DNA from: Oryzobacter faecalis
GTDB lineage: Bacteria > Actinomycetota > Actinomycetes > Actinomycetales > Dermatophilaceae
Direction: 5' to 3'
DNA length: 64,000 bases
Assembly (NCBI RefSeq): GCF_046764005.1
Contig: NZ_JBKOFW010000010.1
Span: forward strand, 44,522 to 108,521
This document shows, piece after piece, positions 57,295 through 64,000 of this stretch (positions within the stretch are counted from its first letter, which is position 1; each line of letters opens with the position of its first letter). Made by a program: the position numbers and the translations under genes. The notes under the pieces are model-generated. The model ran no database searches and was not told where the DNA came from. It saw only the letters and a list, made by a program, of their open reading frames with translations.

Positions 57295-57578
57295 CGACGG
57301 CCGCCGACCGCCTCGTCGTCCCGCCGAGCACCGGCTGGGTCCAGTGGGGCGACACGGTCTACCCCGCGGCCCTGCCCGACGGCCCGCCCCTCGTCCTCAC
57401 CGGTCCCGGCGCGGTCGTCTGGAACGCCGTCGTCGAGGGCGGCACGCTGGCCGAGGTCGTCGAGCGCGTCGCGGCGAGGGTCGGGCAGCCGGTCGAGGAG
57501 GTCGCCCCCGGGGTCGAGGAGTTCGTCGCCGGGCTCGTCGCGGCCGGTGTGGTCGCGCGGCAGGCGTCAGCCCGCTGA
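57291..57578 (+). CDS. PqqD-family small protein
   Basis: 95 residues. VLTGPGAVVWNAVVEGGTLAEVVERVAARVG and GVEEFVAGLVAAGVVA are the winged-helix-like PqqD/RRE fold (WN motif, then two helices). RREs bind leader peptides in RiPP pathways, but no precursor, radical-SAM or cyclase gene is near. Coupled by ATGA overlap with the nucleotidyltransferase. The last 12 bases overlap the convergent VanZ gene. Confidence 0.8.
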   Translation: MTTAADRLVVPPSTGWVQWGDTVYPAALPDGPPLVLTGPGAVVWNAVVEGGTLAEVVERVAARVGQPVEEVAPGVEEFVAGLVAAGVVARQASAR

Positions 57579-57989
57579 CCCGCCGGGCGGCCGACGGCGG
57601 GTGAGGTGCCCGATGCCGGCACCGAGCACGGCCCCGGCACCGTTGAGGACGACGTCGAGCACGCTGGGGTCGCGCGACACCCCGGGCAGCCCCTGCACCA
57701 GCTCGACGAGCACCGACAGGGCCCCGAGGGCGCCGACGACGACCACCGGGCGCCACCGCAGCAGCACGACCCCCAGCCAGCCGAGGGGGACGAAGGCGAG
57801 GACGTTGAGGACGACCGCGTACGCCTCCGGGGTCACCGACGCCGGCACCCCGAGGTGGAGGAAGAAGACGTAGACCGCGACGACGGCGCGGTTGAGCGAC
57901 CAGCCCTCGGGCCACAGCAGCACGGCGAGGACGCCCGCGAGGAGGACGGCCGCGAACGCCGTGGCCCCCCACCGCCCCGCGCGTCTCAC
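57567..57989 (-). CDS. VanZ-family membrane protein
   Basis: 140 residues, four hydrophobic helices (FAAVLLAGVLAVLLW, VVAVYVFFLHLG, VLNVLAFVPLGWLGVVLL, VVVVGALGALSVLVELVQ). NVLAFVPLG, LVELVQ and the DVVLNGAGAVLGAGIG helix with a conserved Asp/Asn are VanZ hallmarks. VanZ gives low-level glycopeptide resistance in some species; general function unclear. The GTG start overlaps the DUF2017 stop as GTGA. Confidence 0.83.
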   Translation of the reverse strand: MRRAGRWGATAFAAVLLAGVLAVLLWPEGWSLNRAVVAVYVFFLHLGVPASVTPEAYAVVLNVLAFVPLGWLGVVLLRWRPVVVVGALGALSVLVELVQGLPGVSRDPSVLDVVLNGAGAVLGAGIGHLTRRRPPGGSAG

Positions 57990-58600
57990 CGGCCCAGCAT
58001 CGCCGACGCGAGGGTCTCCTGCAGCCAGGTGAGGAAGTCGTACACGGCGAGGGCGTACCCGAGCGGGTCGTCGTCCTCGAGCTCGGTCGCGGCCCGCTCG
58101 AGGGTCTCGAGGTCCTCGTCGGTACGCAGCCCCATCCGTTCGCCGAGGACGAGCCGGACGTCGGTGAGGGCCACGAGGAAGGCGCGCGCCTCGGCCTCGC
58201 TGAGGCGCAGCCGGTCGTCGTGGCGCAGCGTGGCGGCGGCCTCGGCGAGGGCGCCGGCCTTGCGCTGCCGCAGCCCCGTCTCGGTGAGCCGCCGGAACTC
58301 AGCGGCGGCCTCGTCGTCCACGCGGTTCGCCGTGGGGAGCAGCCGGTCGAGGGCGGGGTCGCGCTCGAGGGCCGCGGCGTCGAGGTCGACCTGGTCCTCG
58401 GGGGCGACGGTGACCCCCATCCCGAGCCCCGCGACGATCGCCGAGAAGTCGTCGTCGCCGCCGACCTCGGGGTCGGCCGGGTCGAGGAGGTCGTGGACCT
58501 GGTCCATGAGCCCCGCGATCGTGGCCCGCTCGAGGGGGTCGAGGGTGGCGGCGAAGCGCACCTCGCCCCCCGACCCCTTCCGGCGGAAGCCGCGGGCCAT
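57986..58600 (-). CDS. DUF2017-family protein
   Basis: 204 residues. ERATIAGLMDQVHDLLDP, ALDRLLPTANRVDDEAAAEFRRLTETGLRQRK, of which DEAAAEFRRLTE is typical, and AYALAVYDFLTWLQETLASAM-like YALAVYDFLTWLQ define DUF2017, commonly directly after clpS in actinobacteria. Function unknown. It shares one base with the clpS stop (TGATG), so it is translationally coupled. Confidence 0.88.
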   Translation of the reverse strand: MARGFRRKGSGGEVRFAATLDPLERATIAGLMDQVHDLLDPADPEVGGDDDFSAIVAGLGMGVTVAPEDQVDLDAAALERDPALDRLLPTANRVDDEAAAEFRRLTETGLRQRKAGALAEAAATLRHDDRLRLSEAEARAFLVALTDVRLVLGERMGLRTDEDLETLERAATELEDDDPLGYALAVYDFLTWLQETLASAMLGR

Positions 58601-58890
58601 CAGACGTCCTTCTGGAACGTCGCCCAGAGCCCGTAGCCGTGGAGGGCCTCGGTGTCGGCCTCCATCGCCTCGCGGCTGCCGTTCGACACGACCGCGCGGC
58701 CCTTGGTGTGGACGTCCATCATCAGCTTCTCGGCCTTCGCCCGGCCGTACCCGAAGTGGGTCTGGAGGACGTAGGTCACGTAGGTCATGAGGTTGACCGG
58801 GTCGTTCCACACGATGGTCACCCACGGGGTGTCGGGGGCGACGTCACCGCCGGTGGCGGTGACCTCCTCCGTCATGGGTGCGAGCGACAC
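58600..58890 (-). CDS. clpS: ATP-dependent Clp protease adaptor ClpS
   Basis: 96 residues. WVTIVWNDPVNLMTYVTYVLQ is the N-degron pocket region; TKGRAVVSNGSREAMEADTEALHGYGLWAT is the C-terminal half. It delivers N-end-rule substrates to ClpA/ClpC. GTG 58890 is chosen because TATCCT lies six bases upstream (leaderless); the alternative ATG at 58875 loses five residues. Starts the clpS-DUF2017-VanZ operon. Confidence 0.95.
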   Translation of the reverse strand: MSLAPMTEEVTATGGDVAPDTPWVTIVWNDPVNLMTYVTYVLQTHFGYGRAKAEKLMMDVHTKGRAVVSNGSREAMEADTEALHGYGLWATFQKDV

Positions 58891-58924
58891 GCCCCAAGGA
58901 TAGGAGGGGTCGGGGTCCGGCTCC

Positions 58925-60175
58925 TCAGCGGCCGCGACCGGCGTTCCACGTGCCGGCGTACGTCCCGTCGTCGACGGCGCGTCCGGCCTCGCCGAGCTCG
59001 AGGGGGCGGAAGGTGTCGACCATGACGGCGAGCTCGTCGAAGTAGTGCTTGCCCAGGCTGGCCTCGGCCGCACCGGGCTGCGGCCCGTGGGCGTGCCCGC
59101 CCGGGTGGAGGCTGATCGAGCCCTTGCCGATGCCCGAGCCCTTGCGCGCCTCGTAGTCGCCGTCGACGTAGAACATGACCTCGTCGCTGTCGACGTTCGA
59201 GTGGTAGTAGGGCACCGGGATGGCGAGCGGGTGGTAGTCGACCTTGCGCGGCACGAAGTTGCACACGACGAAGTTCCAGCCCTCGAAGACCTGGTGCGCG
59301 GGCGGCGGCTGGTGGATGCGGCCCGTGATCGGCTCGTAGTCGGCGACGTTGAACACGTAGGGGTACAGGCAGCCGTCCCAGCCGACGACGTCGAGCGGGT
59401 GGAACGGGAGGACGTGGACGGTCCCGACGATGCCGCCGCTGCTCGAGGGGCCACCGCCGCGGTGCTTGATGTAGACCTCGGTCGCCTCGTCGGGGTCGGC
59501 GCCGACGTCCTCGGCGAGGAGCGGACCACGGGGCACCCGGAGGTCTCGCTCGCAGTAGGGGGCGTGCTCGAGGAGCTGGCCGTACTTGCTGAGGTATCGC
59601 TTCGGCGGCGCGATGTGGCTGCTCGCCTCGATGCAGATGGTGCGCAGCGGGTTCCTCGTCGAGGCCTTGGGGATCCAGCGGTGCGTCGTCGCCCTCGGGA
59701 TGATGACGTAGTCGCCCTCGCCGACCTCGAAGGCGCCGAAGACCGTCTCGACGCGGGCGCTGCCGCGTTCGACGTACACGCACTCGTCGCCGATGCCGTT
59801 GCGGTACCAGGGGCTCGCCTTCGCTGCGACCGCGTACGAGAGACGGACGTCGCCGTTGCCGAGGAGGAGACGTCGGCCGGTGACGACGTCGGCCTCCTTG
59901 GCCTGCTTCGGCGTGAAGAGGTCGTGCATCCTCAGATGGCGCGGCAGGAGCGGGTGGTTCGGCGTCGTGCTGAGGTCGCCGACACTCCACTCGCGGTACT
60001 CGGCCACCGTCGAGGGGATGTTGCGGTGGTAGAGCAGGCTGGAGTCGGAGGAGAAGCCCTCCTCGCCCATGAGCTCCTCGTAGTAGAGCTCGCCGACCTG
60101 CCCGCGCTTCGCGGGACGGCGGTGCTGGGTGTGCCGCTTCGGGGGGATGCTGCCCATCGCCTGGTAGTGCGCCAC
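58925..60175 (-). CDS. hmgA: Homogentisate 1,2-dioxygenase
   Basis: 416 residues of the cupin Fe(II) ring-cleaving dioxygenase family. SIPPKRHTQHR at the N-terminus, ERGSARVETVFGAFEVGEGDYVIIPRATTHRWIP in pieces, HPLDVVGWDGCLYPYVFN, GRIHQPPPAHQVFEGWNFVV (His and Glu iron ligands) and SISLHPGGHAHGPQPG (second His region). It opens homogentisate to maleylacetoacetate in tyrosine degradation. Start GTG 60175 by homologue N-termini (AHYQAMG); ATG 60157 is an alternative. Divergent from the fahA operon. Confidence 0.95.
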   Translation of the reverse strand: MAHYQAMGSIPPKRHTQHRRPAKRGQVGELYYEELMGEEGFSSDSSLLYHRNIPSTVAEYREWSVGDLSTTPNHPLLPRHLRMHDLFTPKQAKEADVVTGRRLLLGNGDVRLSYAVAAKASPWYRNGIGDECVYVERGSARVETVFGAFEVGEGDYVIIPRATTHRWIPKASTRNPLRTICIEASSHIAPPKRYLSKYGQLLEHAPYCERDLRVPRGPLLAEDVGADPDEATEVYIKHRGGGPSSSGGIVGTVHVLPFHPLDVVGWDGCLYPYVFNVADYEPITGRIHQPPPAHQVFEGWNFVVCNFVPRKVDYHPLAIPVPYYHSNVDSDEVMFYVDGDYEARKGSGIGKGSISLHPGGHAHGPQPGAAEASLGKHYFDELAVMVDTFRPLELGEAGRAVDDGTYAGTWNAGRGR

Positions 60176-60360
60176 TGGTCTGGTCCACCTCGCTGTGGTC
60201 GGGAAGGTCGCTCCGTCGCAGCCTAGGCGCTGACGCAGAGACCGGACACCCGTGCACGGGGGCGGCGGCACATTGGTCAGATCGTGCTGCCCGGACCCGG
60301 CCCAGGTGGTCACAGTGCCCACCCGCGACGGCTGAGGAGGGACAGCTCGCCCCGCTCCAG

Positions 60361-60366
60361 TAGCGT
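60361..60366 (+). promoter_or_regulatory. Leaderless -10 box (TAGCGT) of the hmgA-fahA intervening gene
   Basis: TAGCGT, seven bases, ATG at 60374; it would drive the unassigned gene and fahA together. Confidence 0.5.
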
Positions 60367-60373
60367 GGCCCGC

Positions 60374-61258
60374 ATGCCCTTGCCGACGACGGACGGTCCG
60401 ACCGCTCCCCTCGCCGCCGACGGCCCCCTCCTGCGCGGCCTGCTCGACGACGCCTCGCTCTTCCCGCCCGCGGCCCTGCCCCTGGCCCAGGCCCTCGCCG
60501 CGCACCGGAGGCACCGACGCTCCCCCTACGCGGCCGCGGTCGGGCCCTTCCTCGTCGCCGGGTCCTCGGTCGCCGACCTCGTCGCCGTCCTCGAGGAGGA
60601 CGACCCGGCCGAGCCGCTCGACGTCGTCCTCGTGGCGCGGCCGGGCGCGGACCCGGCGGTGCTCACCGCCGCGCACGACGCGCTCCGCGACCACCCCGTC
60701 GTCCGGGTCGTCGGCGCCGAGCTCGGCTGGGAGGACGGCTGGCGCGACCTGGGGCTCGACGACGTCACCCTGGCGCTCGAGGTCCCGCGTGGGGAGCGCC
60801 ACGGCGCCGCGCTCGCCGACGTCGCGGACGGGGTGCGGGAGGGACGCCGCGTCCTCGCCAAGTTCCGCACGGGACCCACGGCCACGTGGGCCTGGCCCGA
60901 CGAGGACGAGCTCGCCGCCGTCCTCGTCGCCACGGTCGGCGCGGGCCTGCCGCTGAAGCTGACCGGCGGGCTGCACCACGCGGTCCGCGGCACCTACGAC
61001 GTCGACGGCGTCGCCGAGGAGAACCACGGCGTGCTCGACGTCCTCCTCGCGACCGCAGCCGCCCTGTCCGGCGCCGGCGCCGACGAGGTCGCCTGCCTGC
61101 TCCGCCTCCGGGACGCCGCGGCGCTGGCCGAGCTCGTCGGCGCGTGGCCGGACGCCACCGGCGTCGCCGTCCGGCGCGCCCTCGTGTCGTACGGCTGCTG
61201 CACCGTCACCGACCCGCTCGGCGAGCTCGCCGTCCTCGGCCTCACCGCCCGTCCCTGA
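60374..61258 (+). CDS. Conserved protein of unknown function in the tyrosine-degradation locus
   Basis: 294 residues; no family recognised. Seen: LLRGLLDDASLFPPAALPLAQALAAHRRHRRSPYAAAVGPFLV, in which DDASLFPPA is striking; a Rossmann- or TIM-like alternation follows with VVRVVGAELGWE, VTLALEVPRGERHGAALADV, RRVLAKFRTGP, GLPLKLTGGLHHAVRGTYDVDG, and a C-terminal SYGCCTVTDPLGELAVLGL. No signal peptide or membrane helix. It sits 36 bases upstream of fahA and is probably co-transcribed, suggesting a role in homogentisate/fumarylacetoacetate use, perhaps isomerisation of maleylacetoacetate. That role is a guess. Confidence 0.7.
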   Translation: MPLPTTDGPTAPLAADGPLLRGLLDDASLFPPAALPLAQALAAHRRHRRSPYAAAVGPFLVAGSSVADLVAVLEEDDPAEPLDVVLVARPGADPAVLTAAHDALRDHPVVRVVGAELGWEDGWRDLGLDDVTLALEVPRGERHGAALADVADGVREGRRVLAKFRTGPTATWAWPDEDELAAVLVATVGAGLPLKLTGGLHHAVRGTYDVDGVAEENHGVLDVLLATAAALSGAGADEVACLLRLRDAAALAELVGAWPDATGVAVRRALVSYGCCTVTDPLGELAVLGLTARP

Positions 61259-61294
61259 CCGTTCCACCCGACCAGCTCCCCCCGGAAGGACGCC

Positions 61295-62536
61295 ATGACC
61301 TGGCTCGACCTGCCCGCCGACCACCCCTTCGGGGTCCACAACCTCCCGTACGGCGTCTTCTCCGCCGGTGACGACGAGCGCCGCGTCGGCGTGCGGGTGG
61401 GCGAGCACGTCCTCGACCTCGCCGCGGCCGCCGAGCACGCCGGGATGGAGTCGGCCGTCGTGTGGCGGACCCCCTCGCTCAACGCGTTCCTCGAGCAGGG
61501 GCGCGAGGCGTGGACGGCGGCGCGCGAGTGGTTGACGGAGGTCCTGACGAACGAGGCGCACCGCGACGCCATCGAGCCGCACCTCCTGCCGGTCGCCGAC
61601 GTGGCGATGCACCTGCCGGTCGAGGTGGCCGACTACGTCGACTTCTACGCCTCGGAGCACCACGCGACGAACATCGGGCGGATGTTCCGCCCCGACTCCG
61701 AGCCGCTCACGCCGAACTGGAAGCACCTGCCGATCGGCTACCACGGCCGCTCCGGCACCGTGGTCGTCTCGGGCACCGACGTCGTGCGGCCGTCGGGCCA
61801 GCGCAAGGCGCCTGCCGACCCCGCCCCCTCGTTCGGCCCGTCCGTGCGCCTCGACATCGAGGCCGAGCTCGGATTCGTCGTCGGTGGCTCCACCCGCCTG
61901 GGCGAGCCGGTGCCGATGGCGGAGGCGGCCGACCACGTCTTCGGCGTCGTCCTCCTCAACGACTGGTCGGCGCGCGACCTCCAGGCGTGGGAGTACGTCC
62001 CGCTGGGGCCGTTCCTCGGCAAGTCGTTCGCGACCTCGGTCTCGCCGTGGGTCGTCACGCTCGACGCCCTGTCGGCCGCGCGGGTCCCGCTTCCCGGGCA
62101 GGACCCCGAGCCGCTGCCCTACCTGCGCTCCGAGGCGACCGAGGACGGCGCAGGGACCGCGTTCGGCCTCGACCTGCACCTCGAGGTCGACTGGAACGGC
62201 ACGGTCGTCTCCCGTCCGGAGTTCCGCGACATGTACTGGTCGTCGGCGCAGATGGTCGCGCACATGACGGTCAACGGGGCTTCGCTGCGCAGCGGCGACC
62301 TCTTCGCCTCGGGCACGATCTCCGGCCCGGAGAGGGGGACGCGGGGCTCCTTCCTCGAGCTGACCTGGTCCGGCCAGGAGCCGGTCACCCTCGACGACGG
62401 GTCGACCCGCACCTTCCTCGAGGACGGCGACTCGGTCACGCTGCGCGCCACCGCCCCCGGCCCGGGCGGGACGGTCGTCGGCCTCGGCGAGGTCACCGGC
62501 ACGATCCTCCCCGCCCGCACCGACTTTCCCGCCTGA
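61295..62536 (+). CDS. fahA: Fumarylacetoacetase
   Basis: 413 residues. NLPYGVFSAGDDERRVGVRVG, DFYASEHHATNIGRMFRP, HLPIGYHGRSGTVVVSG, RLDIEAELGFVVGG and LLNDWSARDLQAWEYVPLGPFLGKSF are the catalytic and Mg-binding motifs of FAH. It splits fumarylacetoacetate into fumarate and acetoacetate, the last step of the pathway started by HmgA. ATG is preceded by GGAAGGA. It follows the unassigned gene in one likely operon. Confidence 0.96.
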   Translation: MTWLDLPADHPFGVHNLPYGVFSAGDDERRVGVRVGEHVLDLAAAAEHAGMESAVVWRTPSLNAFLEQGREAWTAAREWLTEVLTNEAHRDAIEPHLLPVADVAMHLPVEVADYVDFYASEHHATNIGRMFRPDSEPLTPNWKHLPIGYHGRSGTVVVSGTDVVRPSGQRKAPADPAPSFGPSVRLDIEAELGFVVGGSTRLGEPVPMAEAADHVFGVVLLNDWSARDLQAWEYVPLGPFLGKSFATSVSPWVVTLDALSAARVPLPGQDPEPLPYLRSEATEDGAGTAFGLDLHLEVDWNGTVVSRPEFRDMYWSSAQMVAHMTVNGASLRSGDLFASGTISGPERGTRGSFLELTWSGQEPVTLDDGSTRTFLEDGDSVTLRATAPGPGGTVVGLGEVTGTILPARTDFPA

Positions 62537-62538
62537 TG

Positions 62539-62594
62539 CCGGAAGCCTGCCGCATCGCCGCGGAACCTTCCCCGTGCGATGCGCACCCTTCCGG
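62539..62594. terminator. Nested inverted repeats after fahA
   Basis: Outer arms CCGGAAG (62539-62545)/CTTCCGG (62588-62594) and inner arms GCATCGC (62552-62558)/GCGATGC (62576-62582) are exact reverse complements. They lie between the convergent fahA and DUF1905 stops; probable terminator for one or both. Confidence 0.5.
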
Positions 62595-62606
62595 GGCGAC
62601 GGCGGC

Positions 62607-62897
62607 TCAGGCGCCGGTGACCGTGAGGCGAACGGTGACGACGTCGTCGAGCTCGATGCCCTCGGCGCGGCGCACCGCGTCCTTGAGCGGCACGACGTAA
62701 CCGCCGTCCTTCGGCCACAGCGCCGTGGTGAACTCGGTCGACCCCACGCGCCCGGAGACGGGGATCATCCCCCACCCGTAGGTCACCTGTGCCGACACGG
62801 CCTCGATCGCGCCGCACTCGTCATCGGGCACCGAGACGAAGTGGAACGGCGCCGGACCCCGCCAGTGCCAGACGACGCCGCTGAACTCGAGCTCCAT
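62607..62897 (-). CDS. DUF1905-family protein
   Basis: 96 residues. ELEFSGVVWHWRGPAPFHFVSVPDDECGAIEAVSAQVTYGWG, of which FSGVVWHWRGPAPFHFVSVP is the DUF1905 opening, followed by GMIPVSGRVGSTEFTTALWPKDGGYVVPLKDAVRRAEGIELDD. It is a small beta-barrel with no known activity, often fused to or near YdeI/OmdA-type proteins. Stands alone here, convergent with fahA. Confidence 0.88.
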   Translation of the reverse strand: MELEFSGVVWHWRGPAPFHFVSVPDDECGAIEAVSAQVTYGWGMIPVSGRVGSTEFTTALWPKDGGYVVPLKDAVRRAEGIELDDVVTVRLTVTGA

Positions 62898-62901
62898 GAC
62901 G

Positions 62902-64000
62902 TCAGGCTAGGCCGGGACCCGGACGGGGTGGGCTGAGGACGGGCGGGACGCCGACCCCGTGCGCATGGGGTTCCGCGCCGCGCCACGACGGGGGAGGCCC
63001 GGCCGGGCACGAGGGTCCGTCGACGTGCCGCGCGGTCGTTTCCGTCCCGGCCTCGTCGCGCCCGGTCAGGCGGGCGTGGACGACGCTGAGCCGGCGGTCG
63101 CGGGGGCAGGCTCGCGTCCACACCGTGGTGCCGGGGAGCCGCTGCAGGAGGTGCTCGAGCTGGATGCCGGACCTCGCGTCGCCGAGGTCGGCGGGCTCGC
63201 CGGCGGTCTGGGAGGGACGGGCGGGGGTCTGGTCGGGGGCGGGAAGGACTGCGCCGTGGAGGGCGTCCTGCGGGTGGGTGGTGGTGACGCGCCCGGTGGG
63301 GTCGGTCCATTCGAGGACGGCGCCGGGCATCATGCGGGCGGTCCAGCCGGGGCGTTGTTTGATGCGGTGGTGGCGCCGGCACAGGGCGGCGAGGTTGTCC
63401 GCGGCGGTGGGCCCCTCCGGCCAGGGTCGGACGTGGTCGAGGTCGCAGGAGCGCGCGTTGACCGAGCAGCCGGGGAAGCGGCAGCGTCCGTCGCGGGCCC
63501 TGACCAGGGCGGCCAGCCAGGGCGGTGGCCGGTACCCGAGCACGTCGGGCATGGCTGTGCCGGGCTGGAGCGCGCCGGTGTCGCGGTGGCAGGGCGCGGT
63601 GGACACCCGCACCTCGAACCCGTTGCCGACGTCCCGGTCCTGCACGCTGTCCTGCTGGCGGGGTGGTCCGGTTCGTCGCCTGGCGCGGTGGGCGGTCCGC
63701 CCGCCGGTGCGGGTGGTGGCGGTGAGGAGCTGCTCGACCCAGGCGCGCGGGACCAGGGCCGGCTCGCCGGGTCGGAGGCCGCGGACCTCGACCAGGTCGC
63801 CTCCGCGGCTGGGTCGAGCAGACCCGGTGCCCGCTGCCGCGCCGTCGACGGCGGGCTCGACCGCGCTGTGCGCGCTGTCAATGTCGGCGTTCTCGGTGTG
63901 GGTGGTGTCGGCGATGTCCGTGGCGGTGGTGTCGGCGGGGGTGGTGAGGACCAGGGAGATGGTGACGGTGGCCTGGGCGGTGACGAGGTCGGTGAGGGCC
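62902..64000 (-). CDS. DUF222-HNH endonuclease (N-terminus outside window)
   Basis: The minus frame is open from the stop at 62902 to the window edge (366 codons). Reading through 63646-64000 gives DLVEVRGLRPGEPALVPRAWVEQLL-like sequence, i.e. VEVRGLRPGEPALVPRAWVE, the end of a DUF222 domain. It is followed by RCRFPGCSVNARSCDLDHVRPW and DNLAALCRRHHRIKQ, an HNH nuclease with the Cys pair and His/Asp. Such DUF222-HNH genes are multi-copy in actinobacteria and are associated with mobile DNA. About 200 residues after the HNH are Pro/Arg-rich with no known domain. The start is beyond 64000; the internal GTG at 63645 is not the start. Confidence 0.87.
   Translation of the reverse strand, partial: ALTDLVTAQATVTISLVLTTPADTTATDIADTTHTENADIDSAHSAVEPAVDGAAAGTGSARPSRGGDLVEVRGLRPGEPALVPRAWVEQLLTATTRTGGRTAHRARRRTGPPRQQDSVQDRDVGNGFEVRVSTAPCHRDTGALQPGTAMPDVLGYRPPPWLAALVRARDGRCRFPGCSVNARSCDLDHVRPWPEGPTAADNLAALCRRHHRIKQRPGWTARMMPGAVLEWTDPTGRVTTTHPQDALHGAVLPAPDQTPARPSQTAGEPADLGDARSGIQLEHLLQRLPGTTVWTRACPRDRRLSVVHARLTGRDEAGTETTARHVDGPSCPAGPPPSWRGAEPHAHGVGVPPVLSPPRPGPGLA

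Noticed and set aside
57291..57578. A RiPP biosynthetic cluster around the PqqD-like gene
   Set aside because: No precursor peptide, radical-SAM enzyme, cyclase or peptide transporter lies within the surrounding 10 kb.

Overview
The window is very GC-rich DNA with dense, often 4-nt-overlapping genes. It carries many start codons placed 6-8 nt after a TANNNT-type -10 box (leaderless genes) and hallmark actinobacterial neighbourhoods (murI / Rv1339-like / rph / rdgB, clpS-DUF2017, orn, treY-treZ). This fits a chromosomal segment of an Actinomycetota bacterium, probably order Micrococcales (Intrasporangiaceae/Dermatophilaceae-like); the family is an inference. There is no phage, plasmid backbone, IS element or CRISPR array. 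Both ends cut through genes: an FtsX-type permease on the left and a DUF222/HNH endonuclease on the right.

Layout. 0-8 kb: FtsX-like permease, then the glycogen-to-trehalose operon glgX-treY-treZ. 8-11 kb: an SDR reductase, and an acyl-CoA dehydrogenase facing a TetR regulator across a perfect palindromic operator. 11-14 kb: methyltransferase, epimerase and polyprenyl-type glycosyltransferase. 13.7-20 kb: ettA, a short-tailed ssb paralogue, two overlapping dynamin-like GTPases and thpR. 20-27 kb: glycosyltransferase, a histidine-kinase-like ATPase fused to a probable MetOD1 sensor-like domain, tRNA-Arg, M20 amidohydrolase, PrsW protease, orn and a glycosyltransferase. 27-32 kb: tRNA-His, CopC-like protein, tRNA-Lys, GT2, Cpn10-like protein, DUF3618, bcp, glycosyltransferase and tRNA-Leu. 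32-35 kb: two related GT2 enzymes around a Wzy/ligase-like membrane protein. 35-38.5 kb: murI / MBL-ASCH fusion / rph / rdgB.

38.6-57.6 kb is the most distinctive part: a surface-polysaccharide locus. It encodes an ABC flippase/exporter, a seven-gene overlapping operon (GT2, CgeB-like GT, an unassigned GT-B-like protein, a CMP-nonulosonate cytidylyltransferase, a four-domain NeuB fusion, two GT4s), a gmd/gmd-paralogue/GT4 operon, a polyprenyl-phosphate sugar-1-phosphate transferase, a Wzz/BY-kinase, and a nucleotidyltransferase-PqqD pair. Together these could make an activated 2-keto-sugar acid and GDP-deoxyhexose, assemble a repeat unit on undecaprenyl phosphate, flip it, polymerise it and control chain length.

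57.6-64 kb: VanZ, DUF2017, ClpS, then a homogentisate branch of tyrosine catabolism (hmgA, an unassigned gene, fahA), DUF1905 and the HNH gene. No intergenic stretch exceeds 300 bases; the longest (22498-22716) holds a hairpin but no credible gene.
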